A stretch of DNA of 38,249 nt. It comes from an uncultured Clostridia bacterium. GTDB lineage: Bacteria > Bacillota > Clostridia > Christensenellales > UBA1242. A program made the translations under genes and the position numbers. Under the pieces are notes generated by a model that did not search any database, had not been told where the DNA came from, and worked only from the letters and a program-made list of their open reading frames with translations. Shown here piece after piece: positions 1 through 7,870 of the stretch (position 1 is the stretch's first letter; each line of letters opens with the position of its first letter). Location: positions 1 through 38,249 of the forward strand of contig CAKVOF010000010.1 of assembly GCA_934778125.1 (NCBI GenBank), given 5' to 3'.

Positions 1-652
1 CACATATTTTTTCATCTGCGTTTTGCCACTTATTCCTAATTAATGGCATAATCATATTTCTCAAATAGTTTCTTGAATAATCATTTGAAAAATTGCTATC
101 ATCATCAACGTATGGAATATCGTTTTGCATAATATATGCTTGAATCTCAGTTCTTGAAGTTGATAAAAGTGGGCGAATATATATTCCATCTTTCATAAAA
201 CTCATTCCACTCGCACCATTAAGCCCAGCACCACGGAAAATGTTTAAAAGAATCGTTTCGGCTTGGTCTTGAAGATGATGCCCAAGCGCAATTTTATTAA
301 CTACTTTGTTTTTAATTAAAGATGCAAAAACCCTATACCTTGCATCTCTTGCACCTTGCTCTAAACCCAATTTTCTTTCTTCACAGAATTTTCTAACGTT
401 TAATTTATAACTCAAAACCTTAATTCCGTTTTTATTGCAATAGTCCACAACAAACGCACTTTCGTTTTTTGAGTTTTCTCTTAAGTCGTGGTCGATATTA
501 ATTGCCACCACTTTAAAATTATATTCACTTGAAATTGAATTTAAAAATGCAAGCAAACACATACTATCTCTTCCACCAGAACACGCAACACCTATTGTTT
601 CGCCCGCATTTATTAACTTATTTTTCAAAATAACATCTAAAACTTTTTGCAT
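1..652 (-). CDS. tilS: tRNA(Ile)-lysidine synthase TilS, N-terminal part (runs off the left edge)
   Basis: TilS uses ATP to attach lysine to C34 of tRNA-Ile(CAU), making lysidine so that the tRNA reads AUA instead of AUG; it acts in the cytoplasm and is essential in most bacteria. Translating the minus strand from the ATG at 652 gives 217 codons up to the edge. The PP-loop ATP-pyrophosphatase motif SGGRDS is at residues 25-30, followed by INIDHDLR, LGLEQGARDARYR and GHHLQDQAETILLNIFRGAG, all typical of the TilS N-terminal domain. The C-terminal domains lie outside the window. The next gene to the right (VanW family) is on the same strand but about 800 bases away, so tilS must have its own promoter in that gap. 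Family assignment is firm; only completeness is unknown. Confidence 0.95.
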   Translation of the reverse strand, partial: MQKVLDVILKNKLINAGETIGVACSGGRDSMCLLAFLNSISSEYNFKVVAINIDHDLRENSKNESAFVVDYCNKNGIKVLSYKLNVRKFCEERKLGLEQGARDARYRVFASLIKNKVVNKIALGHHLQDQAETILLNIFRGAGLNGASGMSFMKDGIYIRPLLSTSRTEIQAYIMQNDIPYVDDDSNFSNDYSRNYLRNMIMPLIRNKWQNADEKIC

Positions 653-1083
653 ATTTTTTCCTCACCATTTTCATTATACATCATCTTACATAAATTTTCA
701 ATAGATAACTTTGCAGAAGTGTTTAAATTAATAGAAATTAGAAATTTATTAAAGTTTATATTTAAAATTTAAACGTATTACATAAACGCTTTACTTCAAC
801 TAATAAATTCTCTATTCCAACTTTTTTCGAATTCTTCACAGCATATTCTTATTCTCTATTGGATTTTTATTTGCGCATTAACAATCTTATATTTTAAAAA
901 TTTGCAAAAGCATAAAGTTGAAAACTATGTTTTTTCAACATAAAAAGTTGTAACACAAAAACCTAATTCAACATAGTATGAAGTGTGGGAAAGGTTTACT
1001 TTAAATTTAAGTTTATCTCCCTACTATAAAATGCCCACAAAATCCCCCTCTTTCTCGGCTTAATGCCGTTTAAATATATTAAA

Positions 1084-1135
1084 AAAACCATTAATTTATG
1101 CTAAACTCAAAGCTTAAATTAATGGTTTTATTTTT
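1084..1135. terminator. bidirectional rho-independent terminator
   Basis: A 15-bp perfect stem (1084-1098 with 1115-1129), 16-base loop, T-rich on both strands after the stem. It can end minus-strand transcription from the VanW-family gene before it reaches tilS. Confidence 0.75.
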
Positions 1136-1221
1136 ATTCACAAAATTATTCTTCATTATCTATTATTCGGCAAATATCGAAAACCGCTTTATTAATATAT
1201 ATAATTAAGTTTGTTTAGAAG

Positions 1222-1419
1222 TTATCCACATTTGCACATATTGATTTTTATAAATTTTAATGTATTTTTATAAACAATCGGTTATTTATGCACGATTTTG
1301 AATAAAATTAGTATAAGTTATCCACATTTCCACAGTTATCCACATAGTTATCCACACTCGTTTTCCATTTTAACTGCCAAATTTTGTGAATTTTGTTTAG
1401 TTTTTCATAGTTATCCACA
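1222..1419 (+). promoter_or_regulatory. cluster of five consensus DnaA boxes
   Basis: TTATCCACA occurs perfectly at 1222-1230, 1318-1326, 1336-1344, 1348-1356 and 1411-1419, all in the same orientation; a near match TTATGCACG is at 1286-1294. Boxes 2-4 lie 18 and 12 bases apart, the tight spacing expected for cooperative DnaA binding. Just to the left is AT-only sequence (about 1190-1208) and the AT-rich 660-960 stretch that could serve as an unwinding region. DnaA binds such boxes at oriC or at titration and regulatory sites. No dnaA or dnaN is visible here, and genes on both sides run leftward rather than diverging, so a secondary DnaA-binding locus is as likely as the origin. Confidence 0.7.
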
Positions 1420-1452
1420 TAGTTTGAATGAAATATCTCTCAATTTGAATAT

Positions 1453-2979
1453 TTATGGGCATAGAAAAGATGGTATAGTTCCGTGCATAAAGTTTAAATT
1501 TTCAAGATCAACCTCGCATCCGCTAGAAAAAATCTCAACCTTATCATCAATTGCTGTTAAGTTTTCTGGCAAGTTTTCCACGCCTTCAATCAACACACCA
1601 TTTTGTGGTTTATATATTTCGTGGCGAATAAGCTCTCTTGAAATTTCTTTGCCATCTTTTTTTGTTATTAAATAAGCATTAGCTTCAACTCCATCTCTTG
1701 GATACGATAATCTATAAAACTCACCCTTATATAGCACTTTATCGGTATATTCTTTGTTTGTGTCGGGCTTTATAACATCACCGTTATGTTTTAAAGTTTG
1801 CACGGTTTCACTAATTAAATCGTAAGTAATTCCATCGGAAATTTCGTGACTATAGATTTCAACATACACCGCGTTTGAATCACTAGAAGTTTTAATGAAT
1901 ATTGGGTAACCTGTTGTGTTTTTAAACTTTAAATCTGAAATATATTCCGCAACCATTGCATCACACGCTAGTGGAACATACCTAACCGGCAGAGTGTGTT
2001 TATTTACTTCAATAATCTCAACACCAGCACGAATTAATGCGTTATATAGTGTGGTGCTGGCTTGGCAAATTCCCCCGCCAACACCATCAACGAATCTGCT
2101 ATTTAAAATAATTGTTGCCACTTGATAGCCATTTGATAGCGAATGTGGCCCCGTTACTTTATTAAATGAAACTTCTTGATCTGGTTCAATTCGCATTCCG
2201 TTAAATTTTTCCAATGCCAATTTCACATTCTTTTTCCTTCCGCCAGTGCTATCGGAAACATCGGTTGAATAGGAGCTAATTTTTTTCGTTAGCGCTTCGT
2301 TGTACTCTTTTGTTACTTCGGGTTCTTCTTCAATATAATCAAACACCACATTTATTTTATTAGTTTTTAAAAATTGTGCGTTAATATCATCATATAATCT
2401 TGCCCTATCAACCCTAAGTCCACTCACGCTTTCGGTTATTTCAAACATATTTTCTGAATCTGGATTGAAAGTTATTTCTGAGTTTACTGGCTCAATTTCA
2501 ACTTCTTTTATAATGTTTTCAATCTTTTCATCTAGTCCAGTGAAGATATAGTTAAATGCAACATTCACTTCAGTTCCTTGCTTCACAAGTAAGTTTAAAA
2601 GGTTAATTTGTTTTTCCTTTGTTTCAACTTCTTTGCTATGAATTTGCGATGCTTCAATTATTGAAAACACATCGGAGTTAACTTCAAAATCTTTATTTGT
2701 GAATGTCCAAGTTTTATCTTTATCACGAATATTTAACTCAAACGATTCTGCCATATCTTTAAAATAGGCGCTCACATACTCCACCGCTTCACTTGAACTC
2801 ATACCTGTTAGGTTTTTTCCATTGATAACCACCCCTTGACCAATCGTGTTTGCACTTGAGTTGCTAAGGATAAAGAACTGAAATAAAATTCCGCCCACAA
2901 CAATCAAACTAATTATACTCACAACAATTAAAATTTTAAGCGTGTTATCTTTTTTAACACTCACCTTAGACTTTCCCAT
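1453..2979 (-). CDS. VanW-family, membrane-anchored cell-wall protein
   Basis: 508 residues. A lysine-rich N-terminus precedes one membrane segment (about residues 13-36), so the rest is extracellular. The middle (about 70-190) resembles the peptidoglycan-binding-like PG_binding_4 repeats that usually precede VanW domains. The VanW domain follows (about 265-375), with the signature SFNKVTGPHSLSNGYQ and GGGICQASTTLYNAL. VanW proteins accompany some vancomycin-resistance clusters but are mostly widespread Bacillota envelope proteins of unknown biochemistry; here there is no van cluster, so resistance should not be inferred. The start at 2979 has a strong GGGGGG ribosome site a few bases upstream. 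The 3' end lies about 35 bases from the DnaA-box cluster, and a terminator follows at 1084-1135. Confidence 0.85.
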   Translation of the reverse strand: MGKSKVSVKKDNTLKILIVVSIISLIVVGGILFQFFILSNSSANTIGQGVVINGKNLTGMSSSEAVEYVSAYFKDMAESFELNIRDKDKTWTFTNKDFEVNSDVFSIIEASQIHSKEVETKEKQINLLNLLVKQGTEVNVAFNYIFTGLDEKIENIIKEVEIEPVNSEITFNPDSENMFEITESVSGLRVDRARLYDDINAQFLKTNKINVVFDYIEEEPEVTKEYNEALTKKISSYSTDVSDSTGGRKKNVKLALEKFNGMRIEPDQEVSFNKVTGPHSLSNGYQVATIILNSRFVDGVGGGICQASTTLYNALIRAGVEIIEVNKHTLPVRYVPLACDAMVAEYISDLKFKNTTGYPIFIKTSSDSNAVYVEIYSHEISDGITYDLISETVQTLKHNGDVIKPDTNKEYTDKVLYKGEFYRLSYPRDGVEANAYLITKKDGKEISRELIRHEIYKPQNGVLIEGVENLPENLTAIDDKVEIFSSGCEVDLENLNFMHGTIPSFLCP

Positions 2980-3054
2980 ATCCCCCCACTTATGTTTTCT
3001 TTTAATTTATTATTTGCATTTAAGTGAGTTTTATGTAATAAAAGGCTAATTGCA

Positions 3055-3252
3055 TTATTTTTCAAATAACAAATGTACTTTTAGGCCTATTGCTTTTGAT
3101 ATTTGGAATAGCAATCTAACATCAACATCATATTCCATTCTCATTAATTTATTAAACCTTCTAATATCAACACCATTTTGTCTACAAAAACTTTTTATAG
3201 TTAAGTTGTTCCTTAGCAGATAATTAACAACTATTCCCCTTTTAAATCTCAT
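3055..3252 (-). CDS. small XRE/HTH DNA-binding protein
   Basis: 65 residues starting at the ATG at 3252, chosen because GGAGGGTGAG lies directly upstream; a longer frame to 3444 would read through the operator region and has no ribosome site. The protein looks like a single helix-turn-helix unit: NLTIKSFCRQNGVDIRRFNKLM followed by a second helical part ending KAIGLKVHLLFEK. It is divergent from the XRE gene at 3350 and the 97 bases between them hold three operator-like palindromes, so the two probably form a mutually controlled switch. Targets beyond this pair cannot be told. Confidence 0.65.
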   Translation of the reverse strand: MRFKRGIVVNYLLRNNLTIKSFCRQNGVDIRRFNKLMRMEYDVDVRLLFQISKAIGLKVHLLFEK

Positions 3253-3267
3253 ACTCACCCTCCGTTT

Positions 3268-3338
3268 ATTACACATTTGTAATTCTAATATATCATTACA
3301 AATATGTAACGCCAAACAAATAATTACACATTTGTAAT
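3268..3338. promoter_or_regulatory. three evenly spaced operators in a divergent XRE promoter
   Basis: Three 16-base dyads with ATTACA/TGTAA(T/C) arms: ATTACACATTTGTAAT at 3268-3283, ATTACAAATATGTAAC at 3295-3310, and ATTACACATTTGTAAT again at 3323-3338. Starts are 27 and 28 bases apart. The third abuts the TATAAT (3338-3343) of the rightward gene. This layout resembles lambdoid-type triple operators controlling two divergent regulators. Confidence 0.75.
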
Positions 3339-3349
3339 ATAATATAAAT

Positions 3350-3553
3350 ATGGAAACATTTGGTAATAGATTAAAAGAATTAAGATTGGAAAAAAAATTA
3401 TCTCTTGCTGGATTAAGCAAAGAGATAAAAATTAGCGATGCCACAATTAGTCGCTGGGAAAATAACCTTAATGATATTAAAGGTGAAGAACTTATTGTGT
3501 TGGCTAAATTCTTTGGCGTTTCAACTGATTATCTTTTAGGCTTAGAAGATTGA
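3350..3553 (+). CDS. XRE-family transcriptional regulator
   Basis: 67 residues forming one classic HTH_3 domain: FGNRLKELRLEKKLSLAGLS, then ISDATISRWENN as the recognition helix region, and FFGVSTDYLLGLED at the end. It would bind DNA as a dimer. There is no Shine-Dalgarno sequence before the ATG at 3350. Instead a TATAAT sits at 3338-3343, so transcription should begin at or next to the start codon and the mRNA may be leaderless. The neighbouring divergent HTH gene and shared palindromes suggest autoregulation. Confidence 0.85.
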   Translation: METFGNRLKELRLEKKLSLAGLSKEIKISDATISRWENNLNDIKGEELIVLAKFFGVSTDYLLGLED

Positions 3554-3573
3554 TTAATTTTATTCAAGTTTAA

Positions 3574-4866
3574 TTAATTTTCTTTGATAACACTTTTTTT
3601 GGCAAACTCTATTAAATCTTCGGTTTCATTTTTAACAACACCATCTAGGCAAGCGTTAAACATTTTCACCTTTATTGCGTTTATTTGCTTATATGGAACT
3701 TCCGCTTTTTCAAGAAGTTCGGTATTATTTATTTTTAGTTCCATTATGTTTAATGGGATATTTTTTTCTTGTTTTTTGTTAATTTCAAACTCAATTTTTC
3801 TTGCATTTTCAAAATCCAATTTGGAAACTATTGACCTAACATTTTCCTTTAGGTTATAGTAATCAATTAGTAATTTGTTTGTTACTTTCATATTTTTTGA
3901 AAAGTTTTGATAAACGTTATAGCCATAGATAAACGCGTTTATATTTGTGTTACTTTCCTTTAATCCGCTATTGCCGAATATTAAGTGGCACGAACATGCA
4001 ATTTCATCTAGGCTGGCACACCTTCCCTTATAAAAAGCCTTTAATAGCAACAAAATTAGCCCCACGTATCTTTCACTTTTATCCAAACTTAAATAACTTT
4101 GCTTTTGAGATTTTGTTAGTTTTATTTTTACGTTATCGAAATATGAATTAATAAACACTCCCCATAATTTCATATCGTTTAAAATATGAATGAAATCCAC
4201 ATTTTTTGTTTTATATTTTAAATCACTTATTGCAATTTTTTTGAGTTCGTTTATTATTCTTTCCTTTGAAATATCTTTAATTTGATATTTCATTTTTTTT
4301 GCGTAGTTGAATGTTTTTTTATCGATTTTAAAACCTAATTCGCTTGCTAACCTTATCATTCTTAAAATTCTTAAGCCATCATTTTCAAAAACTTCTTGCG
4401 GTGTTTTAATGCACCTTAGAGTTTTGTTTTGAATATCTTTAACGCCTTTATAGAAATCAAGAACTTCCCCTGTTAGAATATTATAGTAAAGGGCGTTGCA
4501 AGTGAAATCACGCCTGCCAGCATCAACTTCCACGCTTTCAATAAATTCAACATTAATTGGGCTGTGTGCTCCGCCCTTAGAGTAGTTTTCTTTTCTAAAG
4601 CAAGTGTATTCATATTGTTCATTCGCACACGTGATTAAAACAGTGCCAAGTTTTTTATTAACAACCATAGCGGAAAACCCATTACTATTTGCAAGTTCAA
4701 TCGCCTTATCGTATGGCATATTCCCACAAATATCAATATCGCTAAGTTCAATTCCCATTATGGAATTTCTAACACTGCCACCAACAACAAAAAGCAAAGC
4801 GCCTTTCTTTTTAAAGCACTTTGCCAATCTTATTAAATTTTTAGACAAATTTAATTCGATATTCAT
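3574..4866 (-). CDS. cca: CCA tRNA nucleotidyltransferase
   Basis: 430 residues. Class II nucleotidyltransferase that builds or repairs the 3' CCA of tRNAs from CTP and ATP. Visible motifs are FVVGGSVRN (about residues 27-35), the catalytic metal-binding SDIDICG just after it, RRDFTCNALYYN, and NDGLRILRMIRLASELGF, in the order of the family. The C-terminal part is helical and divergent, as is usual. Because the tRNA genes in this window encode CCA themselves, the enzyme would mainly repair ends, or serve other tRNAs. An AGGAAAA ribosome site precedes the ATG at 4866. A poly(A) polymerase role cannot be excluded from sequence alone. Confidence 0.92.
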   Translation of the reverse strand: MNIELNLSKNLIRLAKCFKKKGALLFVVGGSVRNSIMGIELSDIDICGNMPYDKAIELANSNGFSAMVVNKKLGTVLITCANEQYEYTCFRKENYSKGGAHSPINVEFIESVEVDAGRRDFTCNALYYNILTGEVLDFYKGVKDIQNKTLRCIKTPQEVFENDGLRILRMIRLASELGFKIDKKTFNYAKKMKYQIKDISKERIINELKKIAISDLKYKTKNVDFIHILNDMKLWGVFINSYFDNVKIKLTKSQKQSYLSLDKSERYVGLILLLLKAFYKGRCASLDEIACSCHLIFGNSGLKESNTNINAFIYGYNVYQNFSKNMKVTNKLLIDYYNLKENVRSIVSKLDFENARKIEFEINKKQEKNIPLNIMELKINNTELLEKAEVPYKQINAIKVKMFNACLDGVVKNETEDLIEFAKKSVIKEN

Positions 4867-4985
4867 TTTGTTTTTCCTATGAATTGAAACTGGTTTTAGT
4901 TAGTTTTCCTTGATTGATTTTTGTTACTTATTTGTTTTTAAAAACACAACTTTACTCAACTAAAACAAATATAAACCTAAAACCT

Positions 4986-7661
4986 TTATAAATTATTTAA
5001 ATAATCAATATCTTCAAATAAAGTTTTAACTGTGCTCGTTGCTTCAATCTGCACAACGGTTCTGTTCGTTGGGCTAGTTATAAAGAACACCTGACCTCTT
5101 TTTGCCGCCACGATAGAATCTCTTTCTTCGTTGTTAATTCCACCCGCATTACGATACAAACTTATTAAGTCGTTGATATCGTTTGGCGACAAAGACAAAA
5201 TCATTGAATATTGGCAGGCGTTGATAATAGCGGTAGATTGTGTTGCTATTTCTTCACTACCAACGAAGTCTTTAATATTTTGCGTTATAATAATCTGCAT
5301 ACCTGAGTATTTTCTAATACGCTTAGCCATTTGTTGCATAAAGTCTAGCGCTATTGGGAATTTTTTGTTAATGAAAACGTGCGCCTCATCGACCGCAACA
5401 ATAACCCTTCTTTTCTCAATTTCTAAAGCATCAACATCATAGTATTTCAAGTTAAAATCACGATTTTTAATAATTTCACTATCAAGATATTTAAACACCA
5501 AAAGCATTTGCGCATTTGCAATAATATCGTTTCTATTTGAAACCAAGGTTCTAAAGTTGAAGCATATAAAGTTTTCGTTTGTTTTAATAGATGTGTAACC
5601 ATTCCATAGATTACTATTCCTTCCGCCTGTTGCAAACTTTTCGATGTATGTTCTCATAATCATATAGTTTCTTAAGTGATATTCATCTTTTTCTTTAGCG
5701 AGCTTTTCATCAATAAGTTCAAGTAAATCATCGAAAATTGGGAAATCTTCTGGGCGAAGTTCCTCAATCCTCGTTTCTGGCCCGATGTTTTTCTTTCTAT
5801 ATAACTCAACCGATATAGAGTTTAATCTTTCAAACGCATCTGAACTAATTCCCGGCAAAATCAATCTATAAAACTGCTCTAGAAACTGCAAGTGTCCAGA
5901 AAAAGAATCATCTTGCTCACCGCTTTCCGCTTCTAGAGTTGGATATATATGGAATGGGTTGAATATTCCGTTAACGCTTGAGCCAACGTCGATAATTTTA
6001 CCGCGCAAATTATGACATAATATTTCATACTCGTTTTCGGGGTCGAGAATAAAAACACGTGTGTTGTCGGCTGCAAAGTTGGTTAGAAGTGTTTTGATTG
6101 TGAACGATTTTCCAGCACCTGATTTTCCAATAACCATCATATTGCTATTAACTCTTTCGCTATTTCTTTCAAAAAAGTTTATAAACACTGGATATTTATT
6201 GTAACCAATATAGAACCCCTTATCATCTTGAAGCATATTTGAAATGAATGGGAAGCCCGCTGCCACCGTTGATGATTGAATCCCACGAGTATAACCTTTC
6301 ATTCTTTCCGTTGTTCCAAGTGCCGAACTCACGTAGCCATCAATTTGCCTACCAAAGTTTTCTGAAAATTTAAAGCCATACTGCCTTAAAACCGCCCTAA
6401 CTTCCTTTTTTGCTTTCTCATCTGCCATAATATGAATATTACAATTAAACAAAACTTCGTTGTTGCTTTTTAAACTTTCAAGCAAGTTTCTTAAAGTTTC
6501 ATAGTGAGTTTGAGTTTCGATTCTTTGGCTTTCTTTCATCTGCTTATTAAGCCTTTGCTCAACTTCCATCAAACTTTTATCAATCATTCTTTCAGCTCTA
6601 TAGTTTTCCATTGGCTCAATATTAACAATAACTCTAGATTCATCAAGAGTGAATAACGGATAAAGCCACGCGTTGTAAACCGAAATTGGGTAATCCGTAA
6701 CGGTGAACGACCTATATTCTTTGCCATCAATAGTGGTTGTTTTTACCTTAAATCTAATATCATCTGGCAACGCCCATTTCATTCTATCTTTTTCATTCAA
6801 CATCTCAAGTTCTCTTTGGTCAAAATCTTCGGTGAACGTGCTTTTAATGAAGACCAACAATTTTTCGTTTAAAACAATGTTTGAAAAAATAGGATTTGCG
6901 CTATTTTCCAATTGAGCAACCAAACCATTAACTGTTGATTCCAAAGTTTCTCTATCGGTATCATAAACGATTAGGAAATAATGGTCTTTAATAATTTTTG
7001 CATCGTTATTTAAATATCTGATAAGCTTTAATCTTTCTTCAAAAACTGGGCTTCTTGAATCCAACTCACTTGCATCATATAACCCTTTATCGCTCATATC
7101 AATCAAGGTGTTGTATTTATCATCTTCATAGCGCACAAGTTCATCAAGAACCATCGGTTGCCTTGTTCTGATAATTGAAACCTTTTGATTTTTGTTTAAC
7201 CTTGTTAGAGCACTTGCAAGTGTGTTTATAACGGCATCTTGCCTTTCTTCGTTTAAAAGACCAAAACTCATTGGGAATATTTCAATAACCATACCATAAT
7301 AACCACCAAAATCGATAAATTTATCGGTGCTTAAGCCAACGAATGGCATAATTCTATTGATATCTTGCGTTTTTTTCTTGAAGTTTTTCTTGTATCTTTT
7401 AGGCAACGCACAAAATATAAACAACAACACTAAGCCATAATAAAGCCTTATACCTTCCGATATCTCAAAAAAAAGCGTTGCCCACAAAATAGCAAGTATT
7501 CCGCCAGCATAAAAATTTATTGGCTGGGGAATTAGGTTCGAAAAAATTAAAAGTAAGGATAAACCCACTCCGACTATCGCTATGAAAACATCTGTTAGCC
7601 CAAAGTTTTTAAAAATCATTACTTTAACTTTGGATTTTCTTGGTATAAACCTATTATCCAT
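4986..7661 (-). CDS. PrgI/VirB4 (TraE)-type ATPase, orphan conjugation-like motor
   Basis: 891 residues from the ATG at 7661, which has GGAGA eight bases upstream; an ATG at 7667 and a TTG at 7694 are less well placed. The N-terminus carries membrane segments within residues 20-90, like PrgI/VirB3-type proteins, fused to a VirB4/TraE body. The Walker A motif IGKSGAGKS is near residue 511 and Walker B VIVAVDEAHVF near 755, followed by QNIKDF and the SLSPNDI region typical of VirB4. Such ATPases energise type IV secretion in conjugative elements. Here no coupling protein, relaxase or other mating-channel gene is nearby: cca is downstream and a metallopeptidase-like gene is divergent upstream. 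It may be a relic of an element or a chromosomal motor with another job. Confidence 0.85.
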   Translation of the reverse strand: MDNRFIPRKSKVKVMIFKNFGLTDVFIAIVGVGLSLLLIFSNLIPQPINFYAGGILAILWATLFFEISEGIRLYYGLVLLFIFCALPKRYKKNFKKKTQDINRIMPFVGLSTDKFIDFGGYYGMVIEIFPMSFGLLNEERQDAVINTLASALTRLNKNQKVSIIRTRQPMVLDELVRYEDDKYNTLIDMSDKGLYDASELDSRSPVFEERLKLIRYLNNDAKIIKDHYFLIVYDTDRETLESTVNGLVAQLENSANPIFSNIVLNEKLLVFIKSTFTEDFDQRELEMLNEKDRMKWALPDDIRFKVKTTTIDGKEYRSFTVTDYPISVYNAWLYPLFTLDESRVIVNIEPMENYRAERMIDKSLMEVEQRLNKQMKESQRIETQTHYETLRNLLESLKSNNEVLFNCNIHIMADEKAKKEVRAVLRQYGFKFSENFGRQIDGYVSSALGTTERMKGYTRGIQSSTVAAGFPFISNMLQDDKGFYIGYNKYPVFINFFERNSERVNSNMMVIGKSGAGKSFTIKTLLTNFAADNTRVFILDPENEYEILCHNLRGKIIDVGSSVNGIFNPFHIYPTLEAESGEQDDSFSGHLQFLEQFYRLILPGISSDAFERLNSISVELYRKKNIGPETRIEELRPEDFPIFDDLLELIDEKLAKEKDEYHLRNYMIMRTYIEKFATGGRNSNLWNGYTSIKTNENFICFNFRTLVSNRNDIIANAQMLLVFKYLDSEIIKNRDFNLKYYDVDALEIEKRRVIVAVDEAHVFINKKFPIALDFMQQMAKRIRKYSGMQIIITQNIKDFVGSEEIATQSTAIINACQYSMILSLSPNDINDLISLYRNAGGINNEERDSIVAAKRGQVFFITSPTNRTVVQIEATSTVKTLFEDIDYLNNL

Positions 7662-7799
7662 ATTCATTCTCCGCTTTGGTAATCTTTTTACCAATTTCGC
7701 ATAATAATCATTCTTATTATATATTATAACTTATTTTTTTCAAATTATTTTAAGCCACTTTGAGTTAATAATTACGATTAGTGGAGTTGAGAAGAAAAT

Positions 7800-7827
7800 T
7801 TGACAAATTTGCTATTTGTGATATAAT
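7800..7827 (+). promoter_or_regulatory. sigma-A-type promoter for the HEXXH gene
   Basis: TTGACA at 7800-7805 and TATAAT at 7822-7827 with a 16-base spacer, followed by a leader of about 35 bases and the ribosome site AAAGGTGGAG before the ATG at 7871. Confidence 0.85.
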
Positions 7828-7870
7828 ATAATTAGATATATGATTACATTTCTAAAAAAGGTGGAGTGAA

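Larger units (their letters stand above)
653..1452. other. 800-base intergenic region with DnaA-box cluster and terminator
   Basis: No convincing gene. The part next to tilS (about 660-960) is very AT-rich. A hairpin GTTGAAAA/TTTTCAAC lies at 917-939. A less AT-rich block at about 980-1075 shows G runs on the minus strand (GGGGG, GTGGG, TAGGGAG) that I cannot assign. A strong bidirectional terminator sits at 1084-1135 and a cluster of five perfect DnaA boxes at 1222-1419; both are listed separately. Confidence 0.7.

Noticed and set aside
1298..1675. Open frame of 125 codons on the + strand with repeated Ser-Tyr-Pro-His
   Set aside because: The SYPH repeats are translations of the DnaA boxes, and the rest is antisense to the VanW-family gene; no ribosome site.
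1453..2979. Vancomycin resistance from the VanW domain
   Set aside because: VanW-domain proteins are widespread in susceptible Bacillota, and no vanHAX-type genes are present.
3055..3444. Longer 129-residue version of the leftward HTH protein
   Set aside because: Its first 64 codons run through the operator region and into the opposite XRE gene; the ATG at 3252 has a strong ribosome site.
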